DNA of 64,000 nucleotides from Bombyx mori (Eukaryota > Arthropoda > Insecta > Lepidoptera > Bombycidae). The translations under genes were made by a program, and so were the position numbers. Positions 9,944 through 20,921 of the stretch are shown here, piece by piece. The DNA is taken from NCBI RefSeq assembly GCF_030269925.1, contig NC_085119.1:14481001-14545000 (forward strand), read 5' to 3'. Numbering within the stretch: position 1 is the first letter of the stretch; each line of letters begins with the position of its first letter. Below the pieces are notes generated by a model. It was not told the DNA's origin. It ran no database searches and was given only the letters and a program-made list of their open reading frames with translations.

Positions 9944-10191
9944 CATTCTGGCCTGGCCATTTACTATATATTTATCTTTCGAAAAATTGTAATAAATGCT
10001 TATCGATCAGTTTAGTCTGGGTTTAAATAGAAGCAAGTGTCTTTTTACGCAAGTATTGGAATAGCACTTACCAAAAAGCAAACGCAATCGACTATCGCTA
10101 CCGATGAAGTGCTACTAGACAGTATTAATCTAGTGAATTGAATTTAACCATTCAATTAACAAAAAACTTAACAGCAATTCTTCGTAAAATC

Positions 10192-10437
10192 TAACTTTTT
10201 TATTGCTTAGATGTGTGGACGAGCTCACAGCCCATCTGGTGTTAAGTGGTTACTGGAGCCCATAGACATCTACAACGTAAATGCGCCACACACCTTGAGA
10301 TATAAGTTCTAAGGTCTCAGTATAGTTACAACGGCTGCCCCACCCTTTAAACCGAAACGCATTACTGCTTCACGGCAGAAATAGGCGGGGCAGTGGTACC
10401 TACTCACTCTTGTGAGTCCGCACGGGTCTCTAACTAA
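10192..10437 (-). repeat. Tail repeat with an inverted end
   Basis: It runs from the T-run to 'cagtggtacctact' in minus orientation, but the last part ('tcttgtgagtccgcacgggt') reads in the opposite orientation. It is a short head-to-head chimera. Confidence 0.75.
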
Positions 10438-11556
10438 AAGACCTTAGATGGAAGTTTAGAAAAAACGACGAAATTTAAGAATTCCTTGCGAAGTATGTGT
10501 GGCGATCTTGTATGGCGAGCCAAAGTCGGTGGCTATTATACCATTCAGGATACTTCTGCCGCCAAGTAGCGGTAAGCAGTCATGCTTTTTACTTTGCACG
10601 TAACGTAAATTGTGGCATCAAACTTATTTGATTGAACAATCAATGTGCTTCGATAATCACTTAGTATCAAGTGACATAACAGTAGTACATATGAGGCTGT
10701 AGTTTTAAATTAATTGCTATGAGTGAATGTCTCACCCTTAAAAGTATAGAGCCTCGAGCTATAGAGGCAAAACAAAGTAAACTCCTTGAGTAAAGAATTC
10801 TCGTAATCTCTTCTGCAAGCAACATAAGTGATGTTTCATTGAAACCGGTATACCCCTTAAAACTTTGCATCACGCTCACACCCCATCATGGACATTCGAC
10901 GAACTTGCCAAACTCCCAAAGTTTGGGGGTGTTCGTGCATTTGGCAAATGTTTCGGCCTCATGTCGGCAAGTCATCCCACATCAAAGCGGGCTAATCCCG
11001 GGAATTCGCATTGCCTCGGCCGCGGAACGAATTTGTGACATTTCAAAATGTAGTCTAGGAAATTGAGTTTAATTGATTCGGACCGAGATCCTATCGATCA
11101 GCAGCCAGTCCGTTAAGAACGTAAACAGATTTCGAGGGGCTGATCGATTAGTAAGGATGTTGATAAAATGACTTGAAATCTTAAGAATCATAGTTTATTT
11201 CAGAGAGTGTTTTTTTGTCAGTTATAAATGTGAAACAAATTTGATTCACGTAAATCCCTCTTTTTCCCTGATATTTGATAGGTAAACTAATTCGTTGCCT
11301 GTTAATATCAAACGCCCATTAGACCCGAAAGTCATTACAGAGCTTATACCAGTTCTTTCAACATGAGACAGAAATTATAATTTTATTGTGTAACGGCTAT
11401 TTTAGCCTTCAAAGCCGAGTGCATTATTGTTTCGCTTTATATATGGAATTTCTTTGGTTATGAATGGAGCAACAAATTTCTATTTATATATTTAAACTAG
11501 ATAAATACATAAACTAAATAAATAAAAATAACTAAATTATGTAAGCTGCTTATATG
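10438..11556. other. Mostly unique DNA with a GC-richer island at 10860-11060
   Basis: 10540-10675 may be a very diverged tail repeat ('ataatcacttagtatcaag'). The island at 10860-11060 is GC-richer than its surroundings, is open for 75 codons on the plus strand, and contains a hairpin-like pairing around 'ctcccaaagtttggggg'. No exon boundaries are convincing. Confidence 0.4.
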
Positions 11557-11666
11557 CTAAGCATGGCTCTGCTTCTACGTAATACTGCTGACGACCATGA
11601 GCGACAGTAACTACTCACCATCAAGTGGACCGCATGTTCGTCTCCCTACAAGGGCAATAAAAAAAG
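11557..11666 (+). mobile_element. 3' end of a Jockey-like LINE (diverged copy)
   Basis: It carries 'catggctctgcttc', 'gaccatgagcgacagtaac', 'atgttcgtctccctacaag' and 'ggcaataaaaaaag' in the order of the 45-49 kb LINE end. Confidence 0.65.
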
Positions 11667-12034
11667 TGTGTGTGTCCGCTCCGACGCACGACTGGAGTTT
11701 ACTGGATATAAAAAATTAAACGAAACAATACGAGAAATAGTTCTATATTACGACAACACGATACACTACAGATTATTAACAAATTAACGAGACACAAAAC
11801 AAACGACTAACAAATATATGAAAATACAATAATGAGAGAAACGCGCGATCAGTACGAGGCTTTGTGGCGGACTGCCGGCGCAGCAGCCCGGCGTCACCTG
11901 CGATAACGCATTTCGTGTGACATGCGCAATCAGGCGCATAACGCATTTCGTGTGACATGCTAGTACGATTTTGGTCCCCATAATTTTCATACCCCGGGCC
12001 TATATATGTAAATCGATTCTAAAGGAGTAAACTC
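11667..12034 (+). repeat. Mosaic repeat B, short form
   Basis: It shares four blocks with 21548-22442: 'gtgtgtccgctccgacgcac', 'cgaaacaatacgagaaatag', 'cgagacacaaaacaaacgac' and 'attttggtccccataatttt'. It lacks the two segments that interrupt the 21-22 kb copy and instead duplicates 'cgcatttcgtgtgacatg'. The family class is unknown. Confidence 0.7.
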
Positions 12035-12315
12035 CAAAAAAAAAGTTGTAAATGTATCTGGGCTTCAGTAACCACTTCACATCAGGTGGGCCGTGAGCTC
12101 GTTTACCCATTTATGCAATAAAACAAACAAAAAAAGAAGTTGTAAATGTATCTGGGCTCCAGTAACCACTTAACATCAGGTGGGCCGTGAGCTCGTTCAC
12201 CCATCAATGCAATAAAACAAATAAAAAAAGTTGTAAATGTATCTGGGCTCCAGTAACCACTTAACATCAGGTGAGCCGTAAGCTCGTCCACCCATCTATG
12301 CAATAAAACAAACAA
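12035..12315 (+). repeat. Three tandem copies of the last ~90 bp of the tail repeat
   Basis: Units start 'aaagttgtaaatgtatctgg' near 12042, 12134 and 12228. Each contains 'cagtaaccactt.acatcag' and ends 'tgcaataaaacaaa'. The units differ by a few substitutions. Confidence 0.8.
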
Positions 12316-12505
12316 AATGCGATGCAAATGTGACGTCACGCCACGCACTTATTCACAAACACTACACAAGCGCAACGTGTGAATGTGTTGAACGCGAGCT
12401 ACATGGTAGGCGGAGAGAGGGCCGTAAGGTTTTTTTCGTTACGGAATTTCATGATTCGGTCGCCGCGCTCAAGGCCCACAATAAAATCTATGCAATACCT
12501 TAAAA
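12316..12505 (+). mobile_element. Family A element, 3' half only
   Basis: It matches the 42-kb copy from 'gtgacgtcacgccacgcac' to 'atctatgcaataccttaaaa'. The 5' half is absent, and the junction abuts the tandem tail units. Confidence 0.7.
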
Positions 12506-12804
12506 ATATGTGTGGTGTCGTGGGCCACCGGATAGGAACGAAATTCCTTATTATAAAAATATTAATTTTAAGTTCTATTCGAGGTATAAAGAAAATAAAA
12601 CTGGAGGTTTCGCAACAACCCACGGTCGTTCGGTGACGTGCGAACTTATTGTTGTACACTTCATTCACGGTTGTTTGCATAAGAGTTAGTGTATTGGCAA
12701 ACGAACGCTCTGAGATCGTAGTCAATGAATGATAAAAAATATGTTATTTTTTGTACGTTATTACAAAGTTAAGTCGTACACTATGTGCATCACTAATAAA
12801 AAAA
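12506..12804. other. Unclassified
   Basis: It contains a GC-richer piece ('aacccacggtcgttcggtga') open on both strands. No family was recognised. Confidence 0.4.
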
Positions 12805-13741
12805 TGTGTGCGTGTACTAGTGTACACACGTAAGAAGTGAAACTTGTTTATGGCCTTATTTTTCGAAAAATGATCTACATGCAACTTTCTAGAAATTGGT
12901 TAAATAAAGTTAAATTAGATAAAGTTTAAACAAAAGGATTTTATTATCATAGACATGAATACAAATAATACAATTATTTCACTTTACCTTTTTGCTACTA
13001 AGATTATTACAGCATTTTAATAATACATCTCTTTGATATCATAATACCCTGGTACTTTTCTTCCTATAAATTAATAATAATAGCACGGTCCACGTGGTGT
13101 TAAATGGGGTTCCTGAGGTTCGTGAAGTTTGACCCACCTTGAGACATGAGGTCGATTTCTCAAATCCGAAACCATGCTTCAGAACATACCGCCGTTAATT
13201 ATTAATAAATCTCTTTGCTATCATAATACCCTGGTACTTTTCTTCCTATTATTTTACGTAATAACAGTAATAAATAGCACGGTCCACGTGATATTATTAA
13301 GTGGGCTCCCTGAGATTATTGGAATTACAAAATGATTTCCGTAATCCACCTGGAGACATGAGGTCAATTTCTCAAATCGGAATCCATACTTCAGAACATA
13401 CAGCCGTTAATTAATAAAGAAGGCTGTACGTCAGAGTAAAGTTATAATAATACATCTCTTTGATATCATAATACCCTGGTACTTTTCTTCCTATTATTTT
13501 ACGTAATAACAATAATAGCACGGTCCACGTGATATTAAGTGGGTTACCTGGGATTATTGCAATTACAAAATGTATTCCGTGACCCACCTTGAGACATGAG
13601 GTCGGTTTCTCAAATGCGCATCCATACTTCAGAACATACAGCCGTTAATTAAAAGATGGCGCGTAACGGAAAAATGTGACGCGTAACCGAAAAATGTGAC
13701 GGTAAATTTTTTTCCAACGCCGATAAGGAAGTTTCACTTCA
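12805..13741 (+). mobile_element. Family C element, long form with three internal tandem units
   Basis: The left end (tgtgtgcgtgtactagtgta ... gaagtgaaact) and right end (aacgccgataaggaagtttc) are those of the 310-bp arms at 21841 and 22591. Its termini carry a short inverted repeat, gaagtgaaac against gtttcacttc. The middle (about 12967-13651) holds three tandem units absent from the 310-bp form. Confidence 0.65.
13022..13650. repeat. Three-unit tandem repeat (~180-245 bp per unit)
   Basis: Units begin 'catctctttgatatcataat' near 13022, 13204 and 13448, then share 'accctggtacttttcttcct', 'agcacggtccacgtg', 'gagacatgaggtc' and 'cagccgttaatt'. The first unit is shorter, and the others contain 'tattttacgtaataaca'. 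Confidence 0.8.
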
Positions 13742-14994
13742 AAAATCTTACGTTACGGACGTTTTTTCCTGGTTAGGGTACCCCTCCGCATCGTCCCATA
13801 AGGAACTTCGTTCCAAAAAAAACAGCTAATATACAATTCAAGTCCAATATACATTCAAAGATAAAACGGAAATGTAATTGAGATTCAAGCTAAGGCGACT
13901 ACCCGTCGAAGATTAACACGAAAAATTCTCAACCAATCGAACAGATTCCTTCGCAAAAACTGGGCATAGCAAAATTCGGAGGGCGGCTCAAGAATAAATC
14001 TCCACGAGACAGATAACGCTGGACTCGGCACAGTCCTAATGCTCAATAAAATGTGGAAGAAATAACAAAAAGGGAATTACAATGAATTTTAGAGTTCATT
14101 CTGAATGTATAACTTTGATTTATTTTCTCATGATGACAATTTTTTTAAAGAACTAATGACGGAATTCAATTTTTGGCACAGTATTGGTTAAAAAATCGTT
14201 ATGACTATTAAAAAAAAACTAATAAAGTAACCCACCCAGTACCCAGTGTACTTAAGTTTAGCATAGGTTAATGGAGTCAATAGATATCACAGCCCAAAGA
14301 TCCAAATCCACCCAATTCAAAGGCTCGCAGTAAAAATAGGTACGGTGATAGTACTTACCCATTCATACTTACGATACGTCTTATCTGTACCACTAAAAAT
14401 CATAAAAATACAGCCAATAAAATTGCAGAATCAGCTGTCTCTACATTGAAGATAACTAAAGAGAAATTAAACAAGAGTAATGCAACACAGAACAGCGATA
14501 TCTTCGGTATACTTTCTTCGTTCATATACTCGTAGAAGAAAAATTTAAACCGGAAAGCCATTACAAAGGAACGTATACTGGAAAATTTTCACGTAAATTT
14601 CCGTGAAGTGAAATGGGCTGCAATAAATTCATTCCAAAACAATACGGATTAAGAGAGGTTGTTACATAAAATCCGTTAACGGCATTAAATTAATTCCGTA
14701 GACAAAAAACAGCCGTTGACAAGAGTGACCCTCCCGGCCTTGTTCCGCCCCCGATAATAAATCTCAATGAAATAGATAAGAACGGCCCGAAGCTATCGAA
14801 ATTTAGATATTTACAAAGGCAACAAACGGATTGGGTGCTGAGTTTTTTTAGCACCAACTAGTTTTCTCTTATATATCTTCATTTTTCAGGGTCGTTTACT
14901 GATGCCGCTACTTAAGAAGTATCTTTCTTAATTTCGCATATTTTTTCATATATTCTGAACAGTTATGATATTTTGAACTAGATATAGAATCCCG
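13742..14994. other. Mostly unique DNA; possible decayed tail repeat at 14225-14390
   Basis: The 14225-14390 part reads like a decayed minus-strand tail repeat ('ataggtacggtgatagtact'). Nothing else was recognised. Confidence 0.4.
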
Positions 14995-15316
14995 TCCCTT
15001 CCTGTGGGTATCGTAAAAAGGCGACTAAAGGATTTATCGGAGAATAGACAGCAGTGCCTACCATACCATGAGTATCAACCCACTACATTGCTATTGCCAA
15101 CTGGCATTAACTGGTGGTGGGACGTGTTGCAGAGTAACGCGGTTGAAAACCACCAGCCGGCCTATTTCTGTCACGAAAGAATCATGTGTTCTGACATGAG
15201 GCGTGAGGCAGTCAGTTGTATTACTGAGATTACAACCTCGTATCTCCAAGTCGTTGCCAGTATTTATAACTGTTTCGGTAACCACTTAATGGGGGGTTGA
15301 CGAGCTGATTCACCCA
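14995..15316 (+). repeat. Decayed LINE/SINE remnant
   Basis: It opens with 'cttcctgtgggtatcgtaaa' and 'ggcgactaaagga', a motif common in lepidopteran LINEs. It then resembles a decayed tail repeat ('actggtggtgggacgtgtt', 'ggcctatttctgtcacgaaa', 'ggtaaccacttaat'). The 98-codon frame here is incidental. Confidence 0.45.
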
Positions 15317-15477
15317 AAAACCCTCGCAATTTAACGTATGAGGTTGAATGAATTAGAATACGGAGATTTGGATGGCGATGTGTTATGACAGACATTATGT
15401 TTAGCGCCTAGAAAAACCTCTGAGGAAGTTCATTGAAGACTCAAATGCTACTAGGCAAAAAGATAACTAAAATCTTC

Positions 15478-15730
15478 TTTTATTTTTTATTGCTTAGGTG
15501 GGTGAACAAGCTCACAGCCCACCTGGTGTTAAGTGGTTACTGGAGCCCATAGACATCTACAATGTAAATGTGCCACCCACCTTAAGATATAATTTCTAAG
15601 GTCTCACTCTCAAGTATAGTTACAACGGCTGCCCCACCCTTCAAGCCGAAACGCATTACTGCTTCACGGAAAAATTTGGCAGGGTGGTGGTACCTACCCG
15701 CGCGGTCTCACAAGAGTTCCTACCACCAGT
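15478..15730 (-). repeat. Tail repeat, near-complete copy
   Basis: It runs from the T-run and 'attgcttaggtgggtg' to 'ctaccaccagt', with all blocks present. Confidence 0.85.
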
Positions 15731-16072
15731 CTTTTACTGAGAATGTTTTTTAATTAATTAATTTTGTAATGAAGCAAAGAAAATTATAGTAGTCAGGAAA
15801 ATTGTTTTTAAGCTCCGTTATTTTCATTAATTAGGACCTTCGGCTGAATAGCCTTAGGGTCTCAGCTTACATTGTGAAATATCAATGTCTTCTAATTAAC
15901 ACAAGCAATCCGTCAAAGCTGCGAATATAATAATATAATGAATACTCTGATCTTTCACTATCAAAGCTTCATTTTCATTTTAAATACCTATTCATAAGAA
16001 GCCGTGCTCCACGTTTACTTAGTGTTGAAAATATTCAAATTTTATTTAATTTATTTGGAATATAATAAATAA
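15731..16072. other. No supported feature
   Basis: It is AT-rich and unique within the window. Confidence 0.4.
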
Positions 16073-16479
16073 TCTATATATTGATACGTGAAGCAAAAAC
16101 TTTGTATCCCTTTTTACGAAAATTGCGCGGACGGAGGAGTATGAAATTTTCTACACTTATAGAGAATATAGAAAAGAAGTGCACAATGCTAATATTTTTT
16201 TAAAATAATGCATAAAATATACATTAAATCAATAAAGAAAACATTACACACACTACATACCATGTATTTAACGCACACACGCATGCATACTATTTATTGA
16301 TGATTTATTGACAAATATTTGTTCTTGACATCTCTGGTCAAATAGAGAATAGATTAAACATTGTTTGTCTTTATTAATATTTTTTTATAGTGTAGAAGTA
16401 TAAAATACAATCATAATAGTGTAAAAACTTACAATTCCAATTAATTATAGTCGAATTTCGACTACTGCGGGACCTCTAG
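16073..16479 (+). mobile_element. Helitron-like element, CTAG-ended family 1
   Basis: It starts TCTATATATTGATACGTGAA after an A and ends with the palindrome gtcgaatttcgac, then ...CTAG before a T. This is the best-preserved plus-strand copy of the family. Confidence 0.75.
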
Positions 16480-16654
16480 TAATAATAAATATGTATTTAT
16501 TTTATGTATTTCATTATATAAATGTACGTGTATGTATATGTTTATGTTATTTATGTGTGTAATTGTGTATGTATATAGTCTGGTATATTATGTATTAATG
16601 TTTTTATTTATTATTGTTACTATTATTGTTACTGTGTATTGTATCAATAAGTAA

Positions 16655-16818
16655 ATTGATTAGATTGCACTCTTCTACCCACCTATGTAAAGCTCACTCT
16701 CTTTAAGAACGGTTAGCTGGTAGATAACTCAATTGTTGAGTTAAGCTCGCCATTTTATAACTTTTCGCAATCATTATATTGTATTAACTGTGTGTACAAT
16801 AAAGAATAAAGAATAAGT
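16655..16818 (+). mobile_element. 3' end of a LINE with an AATAAAGAATAA tail
   Basis: 'gttaagctcgccattttata', 'cgcaatcattatattgta' and the triplet 'aataaagaataaagaataa' match the tail style of lepidopteran LINEs. No coding part is present. Confidence 0.5.
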
Positions 16819-16864
16819 GTAGAATTTAGAATTTTAAATAGTACTCATTGAGTAAACAATCTCA

Positions 16865-17005
16865 GTGTGTGGTTCGCGGTTCCAAGGATTCAATTCTACA
16901 GTATAAGGGATACCTTACCCTTCAGACCGGAATGCGTGACTGATTCAGTACAAATATAGACAGGGCGATGATGTTTAAACGGGCTGGCTCATAATACGCT
17001 CTTTC
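16865..17005 (-). repeat. Strongly diverged tail repeat
   Basis: It keeps 'acccttcagaccggaatgcg' and 'atatagacagggcgatgat' in the order of a minus-strand tail repeat. Confidence 0.4.
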
Positions 17006-17123
17006 ACGAGTATATTTGTAATTGAAATATTTTTATCTCCATGATGTTATTATTCACTTGTAACAGCAAAAACTTCTTTAAAAAAAAGGGAATGTAGATC
17101 AATATTTCATTTGACAGATTTTT

Positions 17124-17172
17124 TTTTACTTAGATGTTTGGACGAGCTCACAGCCCACCTGGTGTTAAGTGG
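17124..17172 (-). repeat. Tail repeat, outer piece of a split copy
   Basis: A T-run and 'gacgagctcacagcccacct' run to 'ttaagtggtt', where the composite SINE interrupts it. It continues at 17636. Confidence 0.8.
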
Positions 17173-17632
17173 TTTTTTTTTATTTTGTTTTTTTTATTGC
17201 ATTGATGGATGGACGAGCTCACAGCCCACCTGGTGTTAAGTGGTTACTGGAGCACATAGACATCTACAACGTAAATGCGCCACCCACCTCGAGATATAAG
17301 TTCTAAGGTCTCAGTATAGTTACAACGGCTACCCCCACCCTTCGAACCGAAACGCATTACTGCTTCACGGCGGAAATAGGCGGAGTGGTGGTACCTACCC
17401 GTGCGGACTCCCAAGAGGTCCTACCACCAGTGATTACGCAAATTATAATTTTTTGCGGGTTTGATTTTTATTACACGATGTTATTCCTTCACCGTGGAAG
17501 TCAATCGTGAACATTTGTTGAGTACGTATTTCATTAGAAAAATTGGTACCCGCCTGCGGGATTCGAACACCGGTGCATCGCAACATACGAATGCACCGGA
17601 CGTCTTATCCTTTAGGCCACGACGACTTCAAA
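17173..17632 (-). mobile_element. tRNA-headed composite SINE, full-length, nested
   Basis: Read on the minus strand: a tRNA-like head (gtcgtggcctaaaggataag, then ggtgttcgaatcccgcag, which fit pol III A and B boxes), a ~100-bp linker with 'gaaggaataacatcgtgtaa', then a complete tail repeat and A-rich end. The head resembles tRNA-Arg. It sits inside an older tail repeat whose broken 'tggtt' is duplicated at both sides, giving clear SINE boundaries. Confidence 0.8.
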
Positions 17633-17635
17633 CTG

Positions 17636-17823
17636 GTTACTGGAGCCCATAGAGATCTACAACGTAAATGCGCCACCCACCTTGAGATATAAGTTCTAAA
17701 GTCTTAATATAGTTACAATGGCTGCTCCACCCTTCAAAACGAAACGCATTACTGCTTCACGGCAGAAATAGGCAGGGCGGTGATACCTACCCGTGCGGAC
17801 TCACAAGAGGTCCTACCACCAGT
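17636..17823 (-). repeat. Tail repeat, inner piece of a split copy
   Basis: It resumes at 'tggttactggagcccataga' and runs to 'ctaccaccagt'. It completes the copy that begins at 17124. Confidence 0.8.
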
Positions 17824-18405
17824 AAAGATTTTCCTCAAACGAATATACAATAGTTTAGACTCTAATTCATTGCGTACGAAGGGAACCAATCTTTTGTGAA
17901 CTCAGACAACTGTATATAAATATTTATCAGCAATAAATACATAGTATGAATAATATTGATAATTTTCTTTTTTAAACACAATTGTATGAATCCCTAAATT
18001 TGAGCGATGTAGTGTTTAAGTTGTCAATGTCTCTTAAGTGAAACCGCAAGCACAAAGTTCATGATAAACTTTATTGGGCGCTTCGATTTCTCGCTCCGTG
18101 ACTCTATTATAGTAGTTTCGACCTAAGTAATAAGATATCTCAAGTTCTATCGTTATTCTTGTTTATTGGCGACTTGTGTCTGATTATTTGTTATTGCTGA
18201 GATTTCTCTTGGTATATAATTAAGCTATGCTCCAAAAGTCAACTAAATCGTCCATTAATATTGGTGGTGCTTCAACAATAAACAACATTGAAGTAAGATA
18301 TATAATGTGGATACGCCAAGCATCATTTCAAAGTCTGATGGTATATCGCAAAAGTAATTTTAGGTTGAGTTCTGACCAAGGGTTACAGAAAATTAGTTTT
18401 AATGC
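17824..18405. other. No supported feature
   Basis: It is AT-rich. The 113-codon frame starting at 18227 is mostly a Bm1 shadow. Confidence 0.4.
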
Positions 18406-18407
18406 CC

Positions 18408-18615
18408 TAACATATAGACTCAGCCCACTGAGCTTCTCACCGGATCTTCTCAATGGGCCGTGCTTCCGATCCAGTGGTAGATTCTGCGAAGTACTGCTCT
18501 TGCTAGGCCTAGTGTTAGCAAATTCTCTCAGATTGAGCCCGTCAGCTCACCTACCCGTCCGGGCGTAGCCGAAATAGTCTCTTAAGCTACCAGTAAATTG
18601 TTAGGGGAAAAAATG
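18408..18615 (+). mobile_element. Bm1: Bm1 SINE, 5'-truncated
   Basis: It carries 'gcccactgagcttctcaccg', 'gatccagtggtagattctgc', 'actgctcttgctagg' and 'gtcagctcacctacc', ending in a short A-run. It is moderately diverged. Confidence 0.75.
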
Positions 18616-20177
18616 TAATATTATGGTGTAATCTAAAAATAATTTATTACAATTCCCACTTAACACAAAACGAAAAGAGAACTGAAGCTTTATTGAAATC
18701 CAAATCGGTTCCAAATGACCGACGAGATTACTCACAAACTAAAGTAAAATTAAATTATTTTATATGAATTCTTGTATAAGTAGTAGATAGATGTTATATC
18801 ACTAGTTTTTTATTTATTAAAAAAACTAAACAACAGTTTGTTACGTGCAGGGCTCTTAAGTTAGTCATATTTAATTTGAAGGGTCTTCGATCGCGTTAAG
18901 CCTTCCACTTTCTTTGAATAGCTAAGGCATTATCATTTACAGTTATTAAAATCGATATAATGTAATAGAGTAGTAATATGATAGAATATATTTGTAAGTA
19001 ATTTTTTTCTGCTCCCAAACCATTCTTCGGGAAAACGATTACTACAGAACTTTATGTTCAAATATCGGTTACACAATTAGAGAACAACCCGTGGGATCTA
19101 TTATTAGTTGACCTTCCCGTATGAACTCGAGGTTTCAGTTATTAAGCTCAGAGCGTAACATCGGTTTTAATGTTCTTGTCATTAGGTTAATCTATTAGAG
19201 GAAGTTTGTTGATATAATAATATGTAAGTCAGTCAACATGATTGTTTTTTGTAATATTATTGTGTTCTTCATTCATGTGTACAACAAATGCTAAATGATA
19301 CAGATTTTCTTTGCGTATGCTCTTCACATTTGAGCGGCGTGGCAAAAATTAACAGTTCGAACTCTTTATTTGGGTTTATGGGCAGAATATTATAATCCGG
19401 TTTTATAACACTATACTACGACTTGAATACCCAATTACTGTTGCATGATTTAGGAAATTCGCTTTTATTACATTCATCTTTTATGTGGCAATTATGAGGC
19501 GTGTTAATACTAGTGGAAGGGGTCTTATAGGCTCGCACGGGACGATACCATAATCCTGTTTATTTCTGCTGCGAAGCAAAGGTTTTGATGGATTGAGACT
19601 GAGACCTCATTTCGCAAGGTATATTCCAAATTATTTTAAATTCTTAGTTCTCTTCAATATTTCCAAAAACATTAATAAAACCTTTTGATGGTATTTGTTA
19701 TTATCACACGAATTCACAGATATATCAAAGATTACATCTCATTTTCAATTTGTAAAGCCTTTCCCTCACACAAAACATTTCCGTAGTCTTTCAGTATCAC
19801 GGTATCTTATTCCTCACACAAAAACTCACAAAAGGAGAATGTTCTAATTTTTTTTAAATCTTTTTAGTCGCCTTTAAATCTAAAAATAACCCGTTCAGAA
19901 ATTAACGGGAAAACCCTTCAAGGAGCAACGGTAATCAGCAATGAAAAATACAATTAGCTTTGTTTCTTTAACGATTTCATACTTCTGTTATATTTTTTTT
20001 GTGTATTATAATTGTGGTGTTTTTTATTTTGTTTTGTATGCAAATAAAGTTTCTAGAAAGCTCGGAGCCGGGAGCGAAGTGTCAGAAGCAGAAACGAAAA
20101 GACGAATGATTACCACGTATATTGTTTTTTGCGTATTGTTCGCGATTTCGGATGAAATAATTTGCGAAATTGAAATT
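18616..20177. other. Mostly unique AT-rich DNA; decayed tail repeat at ~19500-19620
   Basis: 19500-19620 keeps 'tttatttctgctgcgaagca' and 'gagactgagacctc' of a plus-strand tail repeat. A 92-codon frame at 19941 has a hydrophobic start but no domain or splice framing. Confidence 0.4.
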
Positions 20178-20256
20178 AGGTTACTGGTGTTAGGATGTTT
20201 TCTAAGCCTGGAGTTGTAGGTACTACAATCCTGCCTATTTCTACCAGCAGGCTCTC
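20178..20256 (+). repeat. Decayed tail repeat fragment
   Basis: It carries 'ttactggtgttaggatg', 'gtaggtactacaatcctgcc' and 'tatttctacc', the 5' portion of the unit only. Confidence 0.4.
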
Positions 20257-20917
20257 TTTTTTGTTATATTTTTTTTAATTTGAATTAAAATATAAAATAA
20301 ATATTCTATATTATATGTGTTTCCACTAATAAAGCCAAATCTGTTCTGCTGCCTTTTTAGTAATAAATCGTCTTGATATAAAGACGATGCATTCAGAAAT
20401 TCTTTAGTCTGCGTCTTTATTTACATATTGAGAGGCATATGTAAAGGTACAATATGAGACTTACCTCATATTGAGACACGAGGTCCATAGCATATGAGCC
20501 GCCGTTATTATCAAAAAAATACAAATCAACATTCCAACAACAAAATGGAATTCGTTTGCGACGAAAATTGAAATGAACTTGGTAAAGTTTCCCCATAAAA
20601 CTTAAGCAGTCGTTTGAAAAATCGAAAAGACAATAACGCCTTTCCGACATTAAAATTGAATAAATCATCGTGACGGACCCCCCTCGACTACCCCATGCTT
20701 GGTTCAGTTTACTGCTTGAAGATTATATTTTTATGCTAATGAAATTAATAGCGATCAGAATGTCAGCTGTTCGCTATTGAGGAAGAATATCAGAGAAATC
20801 CAATTACCTGTTTACTGAAGCAAATTAGTCTAATGATTCCGTAGAGGGCTCTCTGTGAAGATTTGTGAGGGTAAATTATTTTAAGTAGAAATAAATATTT
20901 ATAACTGTATTAGATCG
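20257..20917. other. No supported feature
   Basis: The 83-codon minus frame (20417-20668) lacks any recognisable domain. Confidence 0.4.
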
Positions 20918-20921
20918 ATAT
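20918..20921. repeat. Target-site duplication of the solo LTR (left)
   Basis: ATAT occurs here and again at 21283-21286. A 4-bp AT duplication is the usual size for gypsy/errantivirus-type integrases. Confidence 0.6.

Noticed and set aside
15004..15300. 98-codon plus-strand ORF
   Set aside because: It runs through decayed LINE and tail-repeat sequence; the opposite strand is equally open.
17540..17632. tRNA gene on the minus strand
   Set aside because: A and B boxes are present but the sequence cannot form a proper acceptor stem and is fused to a SINE tail; the same head recurs in six SINEs.
19941..20219. 92-codon ORF with a hydrophobic start, possible signal-peptide exon
   Set aside because: There is no usable acceptor or donor around it, and its end lies in a decayed tail repeat.
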